This document shows positions 1 through 12,028 of a stretch of 64,000 nucleotides of DNA, piece after piece. This DNA comes from Terfezia claveryi (Eukaryota > Ascomycota > Pezizomycetes > Pezizales > Pezizaceae), in contig WHUX01000176.1 of NCBI GenBank assembly GCA_015179025.1, positions 46,077 through 110,076 of the forward strand, read 5' to 3'. The notes under the pieces were generated by a model, which was not told the DNA's origin, made no database searches, and was given only the letters and a program-made list of their open reading frames with translations. The position numbers and the translations under genes are program-made. Position 1 is the stretch's first letter, and the number at the start of each line of letters is the position of its first letter.

Positions 1-564
1 TACTTAGGCCCTTATCACACGCGTTACCCTGTTCCTTCGTGTTATTTAATCGATCATTCTTGTGACATTTATTACCGATATCCAACATCATCCCGACACT
101 TCAACAGTTTTAACTTCAGTCGACAAGAACTAATTCTTTCACCTTTCGATAAAAATAGCAACTTTTTATCATCAATCCGAGAGTCATACCAAAAACTGTT
201 CAACTCTCATAATCATTTGAAAACTTTTTGCTTGCAGGGTAATCTCAACCGATTTTCGCTTTTGCCAATGACTTCATTTGCATTGTTTAGGGTCTTCAGG
301 AGTCTAACAATATAGCCTGATATATTCCCTAAATCAATTCTCCGCTAAACTAAATCAAAGGTAATCGAGTCGCGTGGTAATCTGAGAGTCATACCAAATC
401 CTGTTCGACTATCAAAATGTTAAAATAAATCAAAAATAAATAAATCTCAAAAAAAATAACACAAAGAAAAAATAACTAATTAAAAGATTAAATAAAAACT
501 AAAAAAAACCAAAAAAATAACCATTCCCTCCATATCTCAAAAAAATAACCATTCCCTCTATAGC
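1..564. other. AT-rich sequence left of element A, possibly divergent 5' LTR
   Basis: No credible coding frame. The first 15 bases nearly match positions 6976-6990 near the start of the 3' LTR of element A (one mismatch), and the block is joined at 565 to the last 65 bp of that LTR, so position suggests a 5' LTR starting just before the window. The body, however, does not resemble the 1458-bp 3' LTR. It contains two related stretches (about 178-210 and 383-415) of the form GAGAGTCATACC...CTGTTC..CTCTCA. A rearranged or gene-converted LTR is my inference. Confidence 0.4.
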
Positions 565-629
565 GGCAGGAAATTACGGCTGTCCTAATAGTTGCAAGAG
601 CGCTATCAGTCAATAGGGCCCCCGTGACA
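565..629 (+). repeat. 3' end of the 5' LTR, element A
   Basis: This block matches 8337-8401, the end of the downstream LTR, with about one mismatch, and ends in CCCCCGTGACA, the inverted complement of the LTR start TGTCACGGGG at 6944. The primer-binding site should start at 630; I cannot name the primer tRNA. It is the only clearly shared LTR sequence on this side. Confidence 0.7.
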
Positions 630-681
630 TTACTTTGTAGCCAGTAATTCTCGTTATCATCTGCTATTATATACTCTAATC

Positions 682-2778
682 ATGTCTAGTTCACAGACAC
701 TAAGAGGGCCTTACCAGCCCTACCAACCCCTAACATTCCCAGATGTTACACCCCGTGCCATCATACAAAGACTACATAATCTTCCGCAATCAGATACAGA
801 TATGGAAGATGATCTCATTGATATACTAATGGAGGATATTCTATCCCATGGGATAGAATCCTTAAGACACCCCATATATAGTCCAGATGAACTACAATCA
901 TTCCGGCCTGGATTAATCGATCGATTTAGCCTACCTTCCCAAAGACTACCTCGATGAACAAACAGCAATGCCTCTTCACAATGCCATCCTACACAACCCC
1001 CACTACGTCCAATTCGACCCCCTCGTACAAGACTAAGCCAACAAGAATATGACGAATTATTGGCTAGAATAGTTCATGATGGAGCTACAGAATTTGAAAG
1101 GCAATGAGCCGAGATTCTGAACCTTTCGGAAGGTTTAAATGCTCAGGCTAGTTTCCTGAAACAAGCACAAGAAGCTCATACTATGGTATTTAATGGTGCT
1201 AAAGCCACTTATGAGAATTTAAAGTTACTGTGACAGCAGGTAACTAAGGAAGTAGTAGCCTTAAAGGGACAAACTGATGGGCAAGAAGACGCAGTTAAAA
1301 GGCTAACAGTTTCCATTAAGGAAACATTAGAAATCCAATGGCAAGAGCTGACAAAGAAGCTCAAGGAGGATACCGAGGCAATAATCGATGCGGCTAAGGT
1401 GGAGTTCGATGGTATTAAAGTAGATGTTGGCAAGCTCAATGATTGGGCGCAAAAAGTGATCAAACAAGAGTAAGATGATCGCATTCGTAGTTGCGAGACT
1501 AACAAAGAATCGGTAGAAGAACTCTTCCACTAAATCCAAATGCACAAACGAAAGCTTAAAAACCTACAAGAGCAACCAATTGGCCAACAGTGCCCATCAA
1601 AATGTACTCGATCAATTGATAATGATATTGAGGATTTCTTCATCCGTGGTACTCGGATAGGTCCTGTACCACCTCCTCCACCTCTACCACCTCTACCTCC
1701 AGTTCAGAAAACTCGAGTTCTTTCTGACAATAAAGAACCTCGAAACCTCCCCCTATCTCTGAAGTTCGATAGAACTTCAAGCAAGTTGAAAGAATTCCTA
1801 ATGAAGGTAGACCATACCTTTGAATGCATGCCGCTAACATACTTTACTCATAGCATAAAAATTCTGTTCGTAGCGGATCTACTTACAGAAGGTGCGAGCA
1901 CTTGGTATTATGCAAACTAATACAAGCGTACACCAGATGCCAACTCCAGATAGGTTGAATGGGACACATTTAATGTCTTTAAATGTGAATTCATAAACGC
2001 ATACCAGAACCAGCATGAGAAGCGGGATGCAAAGGTCTCCCTTCAGAAGGAGTTCCAGAAGAAAGGTAAGTTGATAAAAGATTTCATCACTCATGTCAGG
2101 GTTCATCAGTTGGTAGCGGAACTACCATGGGAACAGCTCTGGGACCACCTGATTAGTGCAATTCAGCCTGAGACTCAGGCCCATATAGTCTGAGTCAGTA
2201 CTGACAAAGACATTCTAGATAAGGTACCTGCTAGTACAGAAATGTGTTTCCAGGCTATCGCAAATGCTGGATCTCAGGTTGAGTATGAGAAGGTTAGGGA
2301 GGCACATGCACAGAGCCAGTTTCGTCAAAAAGAACAGGCTGCTGGTGCAAAAAAGGAGGTTCCCAATACTTCCAAGACTGCCGAAAAGAAGTCCGAAAAC
2401 CTCAAAGACCGAATCACCAAGCCAAAGCAAAAGGCAAAAACTAAGCCTGATGCTAAGGCTAAATTGAAATCCGATACCCCTTCCAAGAAAGCCAAAGACC
2501 CTAGCCAACATAGCATTACATATGTTATGAGATAGGCTCGAAAGAAGGACGGACAGTGCATCAAGTATGGGGACAAAACTCACATGATGGGTAACTATTC
2601 AATCGGTTGGAAGGTTATGGATAAGACAAAGGCAAAGGGAAAGGGAAAAGGAAAGGAGGAAGCTAAGAAAGTGGCGACAGTGTCTGCAGGAGCAGCTGTA
2701 GCAATGCCACTTGAGGTTCAGTTTGGGCATATTGTGATTGAGGATGAGTTGGATTATAGGGAAAATTCGGACTGTTAG
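682..2778 (+). pseudogene. gag of element A, with in-frame stops
   Basis: One reading frame runs from ATG 682 to about 2778, interrupted by stops but apparently not shifted. It encodes an N-terminal region, a long Lys/Glu-rich segment likely to form a coiled coil (about 1090-1540), a proline run (PVPPPPPLPPLPP, about 1663-1700), a retrotransposon gag core (about 1765-2230) and a basic tail. A nucleocapsid-type knuckle is present near 2555-2600, but two of its three cysteines read tyrosine (CIKY...H...Y). This is what G-to-A change of TGC/TGT would give. Gag would form the cytoplasmic virus-like particle. Not functional as it stands. Confidence 0.8.
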
Positions 2779-3060
2779 GGATGCAGGCTATCTAGTACGT
2801 CGCATTGGATAGTCTCGCAGGATTGGTTTTCTATTTGTGTTATAAGGAATGGCATCTCTGTTGGCAGTTGGAAGGAGGAACATGAAGGGGAACCTATGGA
2901 TATTGACCCGGTTTTGATTAGTTCTGTTTCTCGCAATTTGTCTTCTTCTGCTATTTCTTCTCTTTCTTTATCAAATAAAAACGCAAAAAAAGGGACAAAA
3001 AGAAAAGCTAATGATGAGGTGGCTTCTCATATTGGCGTACTTGAAAAAAGACCATGAAAG

Positions 3061-3675
3061 GTGGTGGTGCCGGATATTTTATTGAATGGAATTAAGGATC
3101 TCTCATTGACAGGAAAATCGGGTGCGAAGGTATTGAAGTGTAAAGGACTGAAATTTCTTATCTCTGTTAAGTTATCTTGGATATACGGAGGAAATAAACG
3201 CGAAATTTCCATTAATGCTTTAGTTGATACTGGTGTAGAAGCTACGATTTTTAATTCTTCTTTTGTTGAACAGATGATGCTGCCTTGAGTTAAGATGGAG
3301 AAAAGACTGAGACTAGAGAGTGCCGACGGCTCGATTCTCAAGAGGTCTGGTACAGTGCAGGTTCAGAACCTACAGATGGAGGTCCCAGATGCAAGATCTG
3401 GAAAAAATAAGACCCTTGACCTGGTAACTGAGGTTGCGTGCCTCGAACCAGGTCTTCCACTCATTTTGGGGATGGATTGGATTAAAGCCAATTGTGATAA
3501 GCTATGGGTCACCACTCCTTATAGACTCGAGCTAAAAAGATTGTTGGAAATCGAGGAAGTTACAGATTTTGCTGACTTTGACGAAGTACTTGCAGAGACT
3601 CAATATGTCAGATTAATTGAAATAGGGGAATGGGATTATCAGAGGTTCCTAATGGAGACGTTCGCAATGTTATAA
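3061..3675 (+). pseudogene. Retropepsin-like protease of element A
   Basis: In the same frame as gag. The aspartic protease signature ALVDTGVEATIFNSSFV lies near 3222-3275, with the catalytic Asp-Thr-Gly intact, and the second conserved block LILGMDWIKANCD lies near 3460-3497. A TGA at 3286-3288 separates the two blocks. The enzyme would cleave the Gag-Pol polyprotein inside the particle. Gypsy order (protease ahead of reverse transcriptase) is kept. Family assignment is secure; activity is excluded by the stop. Confidence 0.8.
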
Positions 3676-3761
3676 AAATAACAGAGACTGAAAATATCCA
3701 TGAACATGCTGATCGATTGCCAACATAGTACAGAGATTTTGTAAAAATCTTTGGAAAGGAG

Positions 3762-5203
3762 TTGCAATCCGCCCTTCCCACGCACGGTCCACAAGACATG
3801 ACAATTGAGTTAGAAGAAGGAAAGAGTCCCCCATCAGGAAAACTATACCCCCTCTCCCCTAATGAACTGGAGCTTCTCAAAGAATACCTAGACGAGATGC
3901 TCCGAACTGGCAAAATAAGACTGAGCAAAAGTAGTGCTGGCGCTCCTATATTCTTCGCCAAACAGCCAAATGGCAAGCTCAGAATAGTCGTAGACTATAG
4001 AGGGCTCAATGCCATAACCAAAAAAGACAAGTATCCCCTACCACTTATAACTACTCTAATGGAACAAGTTAGTACTTCACAGGTTTTCTCCAAACTCGAT
4101 CTCAAACTCGGGTTTAACCTACTCAGAAGAGCAGCCAGAAACGAGTGGAAAACAGCATTCAAGACAAGATATGGCTTATACGAATATACAGTTATACCTT
4201 TTGGGTTAACTAATGTACCATGTATTTTACAGCAACATGTTAACAATATTCTATCGGAACGAATTGACTGAGGAATAGTTGTATATATTGATGATATCCT
4301 CATTTATACCCAAACAGAGGAAGAAAATGTCGAACTCGTCCATTAGGTGCTGCAGAAACTAATGGAGAATAACCTTTGTGTCAACATAGATAAGTGTATC
4401 TTCCATGTCCCAGAAGTCGAATTCATGGGATTTAAATAGGTACAAAGGGGATACAAATGGGCAGAAGAAAGTCGAGGATATTCTCGCCTGGTAGGCTCCT
4501 CGGAACGTCAAAGAAGTGCAAAGGTTTATTAGATTTGCTAATTTCTATCACCAGTTTATTCAAGGCTTTAGCAGTTTGGCTTTGCTGATTCAGACCCTAA
4601 CGCAAAATGGAGTTCCTTGGAACTGGACACAGCAGTATCAACAGGCCTTCGATGAGTTGAAATATAGGTTCACTACTGCTACGATACTATGCCATTACTA
4701 CCCAGAATGACCAAAAATGATTGAGAGAGACACGTCTGATCTAGTGAAAGCTGATATTCTATCCCAAAAAGAACCAGATGGTCGTTGGCACCCAGTAGCA
4801 TACTATTCAAAACGCTTTATCCAGCAGAACTTAATTACGATGTCCATGATAAAGAGATGGTCATAATTGTTAATTGTTTCTAGGAATGGAGACATTTTCT
4901 CATGGATGCCTCGAGGAGATAATTGTGTATACGTATCACAAGAACCTTGAGCACTTTAATTCCACTAAGATACTTAATCGAAGGCAGGCCAGATGGGCAG
5001 AAATTCTATGCCAGTTTAGTTTTAGAATCATCTACCGCCCAGGTGATAAAAATGGCAAAGCAGATGCGCTTTCTCGTCAGGTTGATCCTGACCTCGAAGG
5101 AGGGGGAGAGAAGCAAGACCACACGATTCTGATGTTCAAGCCTGGTCAATTTCAACTAGGAACAAGTGAGGAGAGTCTAGTAATGGCTGCATTATGGCAG
5201 TGA
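3762..5203 (+). pseudogene. Reverse transcriptase-RNase H of element A
   Basis: The reverse transcriptase fingers and palm are readable from 3762: SAGAPIFFAKQPNGKLRIVVDYRGLN, then FSKLDLKLGFN, then YTVIPFGLTNVP. The catalytic YIDD box is at 4284-4295, just after a TGA at 4269-4271. The connection and RNase H region follows in other frames (4516-4710 and 4874-5203), ending in the conserved KADALSRQ motif near 5060. The frame changes show small indels in addition to stops. The intact protein would copy the element RNA to DNA in the particle. Typical Ty3/Gypsy sequence. Confidence 0.85.
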
Positions 5204-5459
5204 AGGCCTCACAAATAGAAGAATCAAGTTGGTCAAAAGAGATCCTAGAGGCTGGCCTCAAGAATAACAAGTGGTTAGGGATTCGGAATGCATTGAAGTT
5301 TGGCAAGGAGTACCCTGGACTCGATCATTATAGGTTTAGAAGATGACATGGTAACCTATAAACGTCGCTTATATATACCTGACAACAACTCCCTTAAGTT
5401 GAAAGTGGCTTTCCAGTATCACGATGCTAAAGTTGTAGGTCATTTCGACGTGACAAAAC

Positions 5460-6533
5460 CCTTGAGCTCATGAAACGAAATTACTAATAGCCTAATATAG
5501 AAGACTGGGTACGAAACTACGTTCGCACATGTGATGCTTGCCAAAGAAAAAGATAGCAAGACATAAGAAATATGGCAAGCTCATATATCTTCCAATCCCC
5601 TATAGGCCGTGGGAACACATTTCGATAGATTTCATCACTGATTTACCACCAATTAAAGGGTATAATCAGATCTGGGTTATTGTTGATAGGTTTACTAAAA
5701 TGTCACATTTCATTCCCTAAAAGAACCGGAAGGCAAAAGAGTTGGCTGGGATATTTGTCAAGGAGGTTTGGAGGCTGTATGGATTACCAAAGAGGGTTGT
5801 TTCGGATCGGGATTCGGTGTTTACAAGTTCGTTTTAGATGGAGGTAATGCGGTTATTAGGAGTTGAGTTGGATAAGTCCTTAGCATATCACCACCAGATT
5901 GATAGTCAAACCAAACAACTTAACCAGACCTTGAGCATTTTTACGGACGTATTGCTGTTGGGATCAGGATGACTGGGTCGAGTTATTACCATTTGCCGAG
6001 TTCTGTTATAATAACACTGTCCACTCTAGTACTAAACTCACACCATTCTTCGCCGCATATGCTCAACACCTAGAAAATAATTTCTAGAACCCAACCGAAG
6101 CCTCAACTGAATTGAACAACCCTGAGGCAGTCAAGACAGTCGAAACCTTGGACGCAATGAGGGAGGCTATGAGGGAGAACATGAAGGCAGCGCAGGACCG
6201 GATGTACAAATATTACAATCTCAAGGTAGCAGAGAAGGAACCGACATTCAAAGTGGGAGATTGGTCATGGTTAACACAAAGAACATCCAAACAAGGCGTC
6301 CGACCAAGAAGCTCGACTACAAGTTACGAGGGAAGTTTAGAATCAAACGGCTTATTGGCACTTATGCCTATAAGTTAGAGCTTCCCCCAAGTACAAGCAA
6401 AACTCACCCAGTTTTTCATATTAGTTTGTTGGAACCCTACCACCTTAACACGATTACCGCAGACGTTCACCAACACCCCCTCCAGTCGACCTCGAAGAAT
6501 CGGAATACCAGGTTGAAAAGGTTGGACAAGTGA
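5460..6533 (+). pseudogene. Integrase of element A
   Basis: The HHCC zinc-binding half is recognisable by its end (RTCDACQRKK, about 5525-5555). The DDE core follows: WEHISIDFITDLPP and VIVDRFTKMSHF near 5610-5715, then VVSDRDSVFTS near 5797-5830. The expected catalytic glutamate block (GQTERxNQ in the family) reads SQTKQLNQ near 5900-5930, so the glutamate is lysine, a G-to-A type change. The C-terminal GPY/F-like module with HPVFHISLLEPY is at about 6318-6445. Stops and frame changes are present. Dead integrase. Confidence 0.8.
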
Positions 6534-6545
6534 GCTCAGGAAGGG

Positions 6546-6699
6546 ACGGGTTATATATTTAGTCTCTTGGAAGGGTTACGGTCTTGATGACGACATATGG
6601 AAACCATATGAGAACCTGAAGGATGGAGCACCCGATTTAATTCGAAAAGTCCATCTGGATAATCCTCGTAAGCCTCGGGACCCTGATGTTATCTTGTAA
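6546..6699 (+). pseudogene. C-terminal chromodomain of element A integrase
   Basis: The frame reads VIYLVSWKGYGLDDDIWKPY followed by ENLKDG, the core of a chromodomain (Y-V-W-G-Y...WxPxENL). In chromoviruses this module at the integrase tail binds modified histone and directs integration to heterochromatin (known for the family). It is separated from the integrase core by a frame change near 6530. The stop lies near 6697, followed by an AT-rich leader to the purine tract. Confidence 0.8.
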
Positions 6700-6929
6700 G
6701 GATTTTTCATTTTTTCCTATTATTAAGTATTAGGTTTTTTGAATTATCTTTATGTTTTTGTTTTACCTGTATTTCTTATGCCATATTGTCCCAGGGGTGC
6801 AATAAGACATACGCGGCTATGTTTTGGTTGTTGTACATGAGGACTGGTCCTCAAGCCCCATCCATTGTTGTTAGTAGCAATAATGATTCTGGTTGAATGA
6901 TCAATTAGGTTCTTGCAGACAAGAACCTT

Positions 6930-6943
6930 AAGGAGGGAGGCAC
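6930..6943 (+). other. Polypurine tract of element A
   Basis: AAGGAGGGAGG followed by CAC sits immediately before the LTR start TGTCACGGGG. This is where plus-strand DNA synthesis is primed in LTR retrotransposons. The position fixes the strand and the 3' LTR boundary. Confidence 0.75.
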
Positions 6944-8401
6944 TGTCACGGGGTGACATCCTGCCCTACTAAAGGTACTTGGGCCCTTATAGAACGACCC
7001 TAGAATCTACATGAACTCTAGGTACACTCTTAGCAGTGTGGTGCAAACGTTTCTAATACTTATCTATAGAGTTAAGTATATGAAACGGGTATGAACCTCG
7101 GAGTAGTTTATAATCATCCTAGATAGTTAAGACCCTTATAGAACGTTCATAGACCCTTGAGGGAGCTACGGTTCAAGTTTCATAAGAATCCGATTAACGG
7201 TTCAATAGTTATACTCAGATTAATATGTTGACTATATGCATATATATGCTAGCTATATTAGCTGTTACCCTAAAGTCTTGGCATTACCCTGAATATTGAA
7301 TTTATACCCTGAACTGCAGGAAAATAATTCGGTAAAAATAAATAAATAAATGAAGCCATGAGGGCGCACTTTAGACCAAAGTGCGTCCGGTGACACTATA
7401 AGGGAGTGCGCCTAGGACAGAGGCCAAAGGTAGGGCCAAAACATAAAGTTCTCCGAATTTAATGTTTCAAGGTTCTATCTAGGCCTACTCATCGTCCTAA
7501 TTCCATTTCTGCAATCCTTTTCATGATCGGAGTTAAACTCATGGAGATATCAGACTTTTAATATGGTCATATAGGTACATGAGGAGGTTTACTTATTATT
7601 GGTAATAACTCCATGAATAATTTAGGTATCCAGACAAACTAAGATTCTATAATCTTCTATGCTTGATACCTTTCCAATGGTAATCTACTTGTGACCCACG
7701 GTTCTCTATCCATAGAGTTATGTGCAGTTGAAAATTATTTTCAATGGACACTAGACACTATTAAGTGAATATTGCCGGAAATATAATTAGATACCTTCAG
7801 ATATTGTGGGAAGGTAATTCGATAGTATCAGGGATTGGTAACGTATCTGAAATTGAATTTAGTTGGCTCGGATAAGAATTCTTTAATGGGATAAGCGAGC
7901 TATAAGCGAAGCACGTATAACCTGCAGACATAGGAATATTCTCTATGTTTGGTTTAATAACCTGTGTCAACGAGTGCAGATAGCAACTGCATTAACAAAG
8001 GTGTGGATGGTATAACACTTAGGAAGAAATCCCAAGGTGACAGGTATGCTCACGTTTTATAAAATATTTATCATAAGAATATCTACGAACACCGTGGAAT
8101 ATAAATAGTTCAAGTAGTTCCGGTTGAATTCATTCTACCACCAGCAAGTATTCGAAAGCAAAAGCACCTTGAGTACACAAAGCCTACAAAGTTCTAAGTC
8201 TTGAGTTAACTTTACGTTTAAGTGATATAGGATTTATTTTGTGTTGCGAAATAAGATCCGTCATGAGGAACTACTGTTAGATTGAACTTTACTGCTATAG
8301 GATTGATATTCTGTGTTGCGGAATAGATATCATTACGGCAGGAAATTACGGCCGTCCTAATAGTTGCAAGAGCGCTATCAGTCAATAGGGCCCCCGTGAC
8401 A
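6944..8401 (+). repeat. 3' LTR of element A (1458 bp)
   Basis: Starts TGTCACGGGG and ends CCCCGTGACA, a 10-bp perfect terminal inversion. It contains no coding frame of note. Its right edge meets the interior of the foldback element. Its length is more than twice what the 5' side can hold from the window start, and only the ends agree with the 5' side. Confidence 0.8.
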
Positions 8402-9042
8402 CTAGAAGCCTAGTTTCGCTGCCCATATATACATAAAATTTGTGCATTCACGTCTTATATATATACATGGAATTCATGCATTCAAGGCTTATATATATAC
8501 ATGGAATTTGTGCATTCACGGCTTATATATATACATGGAAATCATGCATTCGCGGCTTATATATGTATATGGAGTTTTTGCATTCGTGGCTAGTATATAT
8601 TGAATCCATGTATATATAGAGGCCGTGAATGCCAGATTTACATATATATATAGGGGCTGCAAATACACAATATAGAGGCCGTGCATGCATGAATTCCATG
8701 AATATATGTAAGACGCGAATGTACGAATTCCATATATATATATAAGCCGTGAATGCACAAATTCCATGTGTATATATAAGTCGCAAATGCACGAATTTCA
8801 TGTATATATATAAGCTGCGAATACATGATTTCCAGGTATATAAGGTTGGCAAGGGTAGGCTTCAAGCCTATTCTGCGTAACAAATAGGCTTGGCGAGTAC
8901 TCATCGGCTACTCGGTGCTGGCCCCAGTTTTCCAGAGAATTGTCTAGCCAACTCGCTGAGTTGGAGGGTTGGGCAAAACTCGGCCGTCGGCAATAGTCTT
9001 GGCGAGTCAGCGCGGGGAAAACTCGCCTCGATGCGCACGCTA
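8402..9042. mobile_element. hAT-like foldback element, copy 1 (left part split off)
   Basis: The right end reads ...GATGCGCACGCTA, the inverted complement of TAGCGTGCGCA, as in the two other copies. The interior has 34-bp units of the type GGCTTATATATATACATGG plus a CATGCATTCGCGG-like part, pointing one way up to about 8610 and the other way after it, then a GC-rich arm with GGCGAGTACTC, CGAGTTTTCC and GCCGAGT words. The left about 160 bp are missing because element A is inserted here. The host at 9043 is Copia reverse transcriptase, cut within its KDAFLY motif. There is no transposase gene, so it must be non-autonomous. Confidence 0.75.
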
Positions 9043-11081
9043 TATCTATATAGAAATGCATCTTTAATATCGAGTTGATCTATAATCCAATTGTAGTGTA
9101 AAGAGAGTGCAATTAGAAGTCGTAAGGAGTTATATTAAACAACTGGAGAGAATACTTCATCAAAATCGGTACCTGGTTGTTGGGAGTAGCCTTGAGCGAC
9201 TAGACGTGCTTTATATTGTATAGGATTGCCTGTAGCATCTCGTTTGATCTTGTATATCCATTTGCAACCTACAATATTTCGATTTTGAGGTGTTGGAGAT
9301 ACTGTCCAAACATTTTGGTCTTTTATAATTTGAAGTTCTTCTTGCATAGCTTGAAACCAACGTAGTGATTCTAAACAAGTAGTAGCTTGTTTGTAGGTAC
9401 GTGGTTCGTATTCCTCTATTGTTAATAAAGCAGAAGCTAATATACCTTCATCACTTGTATCAGAAAGTTGGACAATTTCCCAGAATGGATATGGTTGATG
9501 TTGTCTTAAAGATGCTCGAGTTCTGACTGGTTCAGGAACAATTGCTGGTTCAATTGCTTCATATTCTTGAGCGTTTGCAAGAGGAGGAGGTAGGTTTATT
9601 TGAAATTCAGAATCCTTCTTTGTTGGAGTAGATTTTGGAGTTAAGGTAGCAATTTCTAAGTCAAGACTAACTAGAGGTTGTTGTATTAAAGGAGTAGGTT
9701 GTTCAACTGCTGTGGTGGGTTCTGGTGGTAGAAAGTAATATTCTTTTGCAGATATAGTATATATATGCTTGTTGGCAGTTTGAACTTTGTGTATTAAAGG
9801 TGTATTGGTATAACCAATAAATATTGCTAATTCAGCTCGTGGATAAAGTTTTGATCCTGCAGGACGCTTTTCTTTAGGTATATAAACATAACAAGATGAT
9901 TCAAATGGATGGAGGTGTGAAATTTCTGGTTTAGAATAATATAAAGCTTCAAATGGGGTGATTCTATTGAGAAATGAGTGAGAAAGTCGATTTCGAAGGT
10001 ATACTGCTATTGCACAAGCTTCAGCCTATAGCCATTTGTCAATATTAATTAACATAGCTCGCATCATGGTCTGAATAGTTCGATTATAATGTTCTGGTAT
10101 GCCATTGGATTCATAGCTATAAGGGGGAATCAGTTCATGTTGAATTTCTTTTTGATTCCAGAAGGTCTTAGTTTTATGATTGATATATTCTCCTCCATTG
10201 TCTGTCTTGAAACATAGGATTGTAGTAGAGAATTGACATTCAATTATATTGGTATAGTTCTCAATAGCTCAGGATGCTTCATCTTTAGTTTTTAAGAAGT
10301 AAACCTAAACTATTCATGTAAAATCATTAATAAAGGTGATATAGTAGCGTGTATTGCTATAAGAAGGAACTGGAGCAATACCACTTAAGTCACTGTGGAT
10401 AATTTCAAAGGGTCGTGATAAATAAAGACCATGAGTTGTTGGTACTTTGTGAGTTGATTTCGCTTGAATGTAGGTTGTGCAACTGAATTGTGTTGGAATA
10501 GAGGATATAATATATCCATCATGATAAACAGTAGAATCAATTTTTGATGGATGTCCTAAAGCATTATGCCATTGTTCAAAGGTATTTTCATGAGATATAA
10601 ACGCTTTTTCTTGTGTATTTTGAGCTTCAATAATATAAGGAAGACCATTATGCAACTCTGTAACAAGAACTAGACTTCTATTCTGTATATACAAGTATCT
10701 ATGATTTCCTTTTACTTCCTATATAAAGCCTTTAAAACGAACTGAATTCTATAAAAACAAGTTATGATAAAGAGTAAGGACATATAATACATTCCTTAAC
10801 AAAATTGGATTAATTAAGCCATTAGGAAGCAAACAATTCACACAAACTGTGCCAATCCCTTCTGCCTGTAGAACGCCATTGCCTCCTACATTTATAGTTC
10901 TATTATGCATGGAGATTGTATCAAATTGTCCTATATCATATGGCATATAAGAACTTGCATAGGAATCAAGTTTCCAGGCTGGGAGAGAGGAAGAACTAAT
11001 ACTTGTGTATGCTTGGTCCATAGTAACATGTGTAGCTTCTTGTATTAGCTGTTGTTTCTTAGCCTCTTGATCCCTTTTCAA
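9043..11081 (-). pseudogene. Copia pol: protease, integrase and start of reverse transcriptase
   Basis: Reading leftward from 11081, a protease region with WKLDSYASSYMPYDIGQ replaces the usual LDSGATSHM block, so the catalytic Gly is lost. The GAG-pre-integrase segment (EQWHNALGHPSKID, about 10530-10580) is followed by the integrase core: IHSDLSGIAP near 10390, KTDNGGEY near 10190-10215, and SNGIPEHYNR near 10080-10110. A DDE set is therefore visible. A long, mostly open linker follows. The reverse transcriptase starts with NIVGCKWIYKIK and YKARLVAQGY (9170-9280), continues SLRLLIALSLHYNW and QLDIKDAFLY to 9043. Several stops are present. Confidence 0.8.
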
Positions 11082-11960
11082 ACGTCTACATTCATTCCAA
11101 TTATGGCCTTCGAATGGAGTTTTATTATGTTTCTTGTAATAAGTACACTACTTTGATTTGATATTTTCAGTAGACCCTTTTGCATTAGATATACTAGCAT
11201 TCCTTTTGCGTTTTTTGGACGCTAGAGCTTTAGTATTAATTAGAGCAGAGTCTGCTGAGGTTGCCAATTGATAATTGGTAGCCAGACTATGAAGTTTAGA
11301 CTTCAATTCTGCATATATGAGATTGTCTTTAGTTGACAGATTATCAACTAGATTGGGGTAATACTTAATAAGAGCCCCAAGCAAAAAATCTCTTTTTGCT
11401 TCATCAGATCCTAAGAATGTGCGTAGTGCTTGTCTGTAGCTATTGGCAGGACCAGACGCACTTTGTTAGTATAGTCATTCCCATTCGTTTTCATAAATAT
11501 CGATAAATTCATGAATGGGTTTAGTAGGATTGAAGTTGGTAGAAATTGAAGTAAAGTTATTTCACTATTGAATATAACTGAAGGCATTATCAATGTGGTA
11601 GGTGTTCTTCAAATAGGTCCAAATAGTATGAGGGGTTTCAAATTTGGAGACCTTTTTGAGAATAGGTTTACTCAAAACTTGCATCAAAATTAAGAGAGCA
11701 GATTGAGATAAAGTGGTATATGTATCTTTTTCTTTTGCAGATGCATTTTCTGAGGGTTTAACGCCATCAATAATAATGGAAGTAGTTCCCATTCTATGAA
11801 AGACCATTTTCATCATGTCTGCCCAGTCTTCATAGTTGGTTTGACCAACTACTAGATCAATATTATCGATTTTGATAGAGGCTTGATGAAAGTCTTTAGG
11901 GATTTTAAAGACTTGGACTTGTTGTTGAGGTTCTCGAAGGTTTAAGGGATCTGGTGACAA
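11082..11960 (-). pseudogene. Copia gag with degenerate zinc knuckle
   Basis: The first open block (11960 to 11565) contains NYEDWADMMKMVFHRMGT and a C-terminal TIWTYLKNTYH, matching the UBN2/Copia gag fold pattern (W..W...M...L). Later blocks shift frame near 11590 and 11390. The knuckle at about 11080-11150 reads CTYYKKHNKTPFEGHNWNEC; the second cysteine reads tyrosine. Non-functional as found. Confidence 0.65.
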
Positions 11961-12028
11961 TGATTGAGCTATTGTAGATGCGTTCGATGGTTGTGGTTGA
12001 GGTAGAGCAGACCGGGCTTATAACCTAT

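Larger units (their letters stand above)
565..8401 (+). mobile_element. Decayed Ty3/Gypsy chromovirus (element A)
   Basis: An LTR retrotransposon in the order gag, protease, reverse transcriptase, RNase H, integrase, chromodomain, purine tract and 3' LTR. Most damage is nonsense change of the CAA/CAG/TGG-to-stop type, plus frameshifts in pol, so it cannot encode a working polyprotein. It is inserted into the foldback element that resumes at 8402, because the sequence there continues the internal part of the copy at 18112-18907. It is the innermost, and therefore the most recent, layer of the left-hand nest. Confidence 0.9.

Noticed and set aside
8516..8904. Overlapping minus-strand frames of 80-110 codons rich in YIYTWNSCIHGL-like peptide repeats (also at 18354-18730 and 38148-38592)
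   Set aside because: They are produced by the 34-bp tandem units of the foldback elements, occur in several frames at once and reverse with the palindrome; no sign of coding selection.
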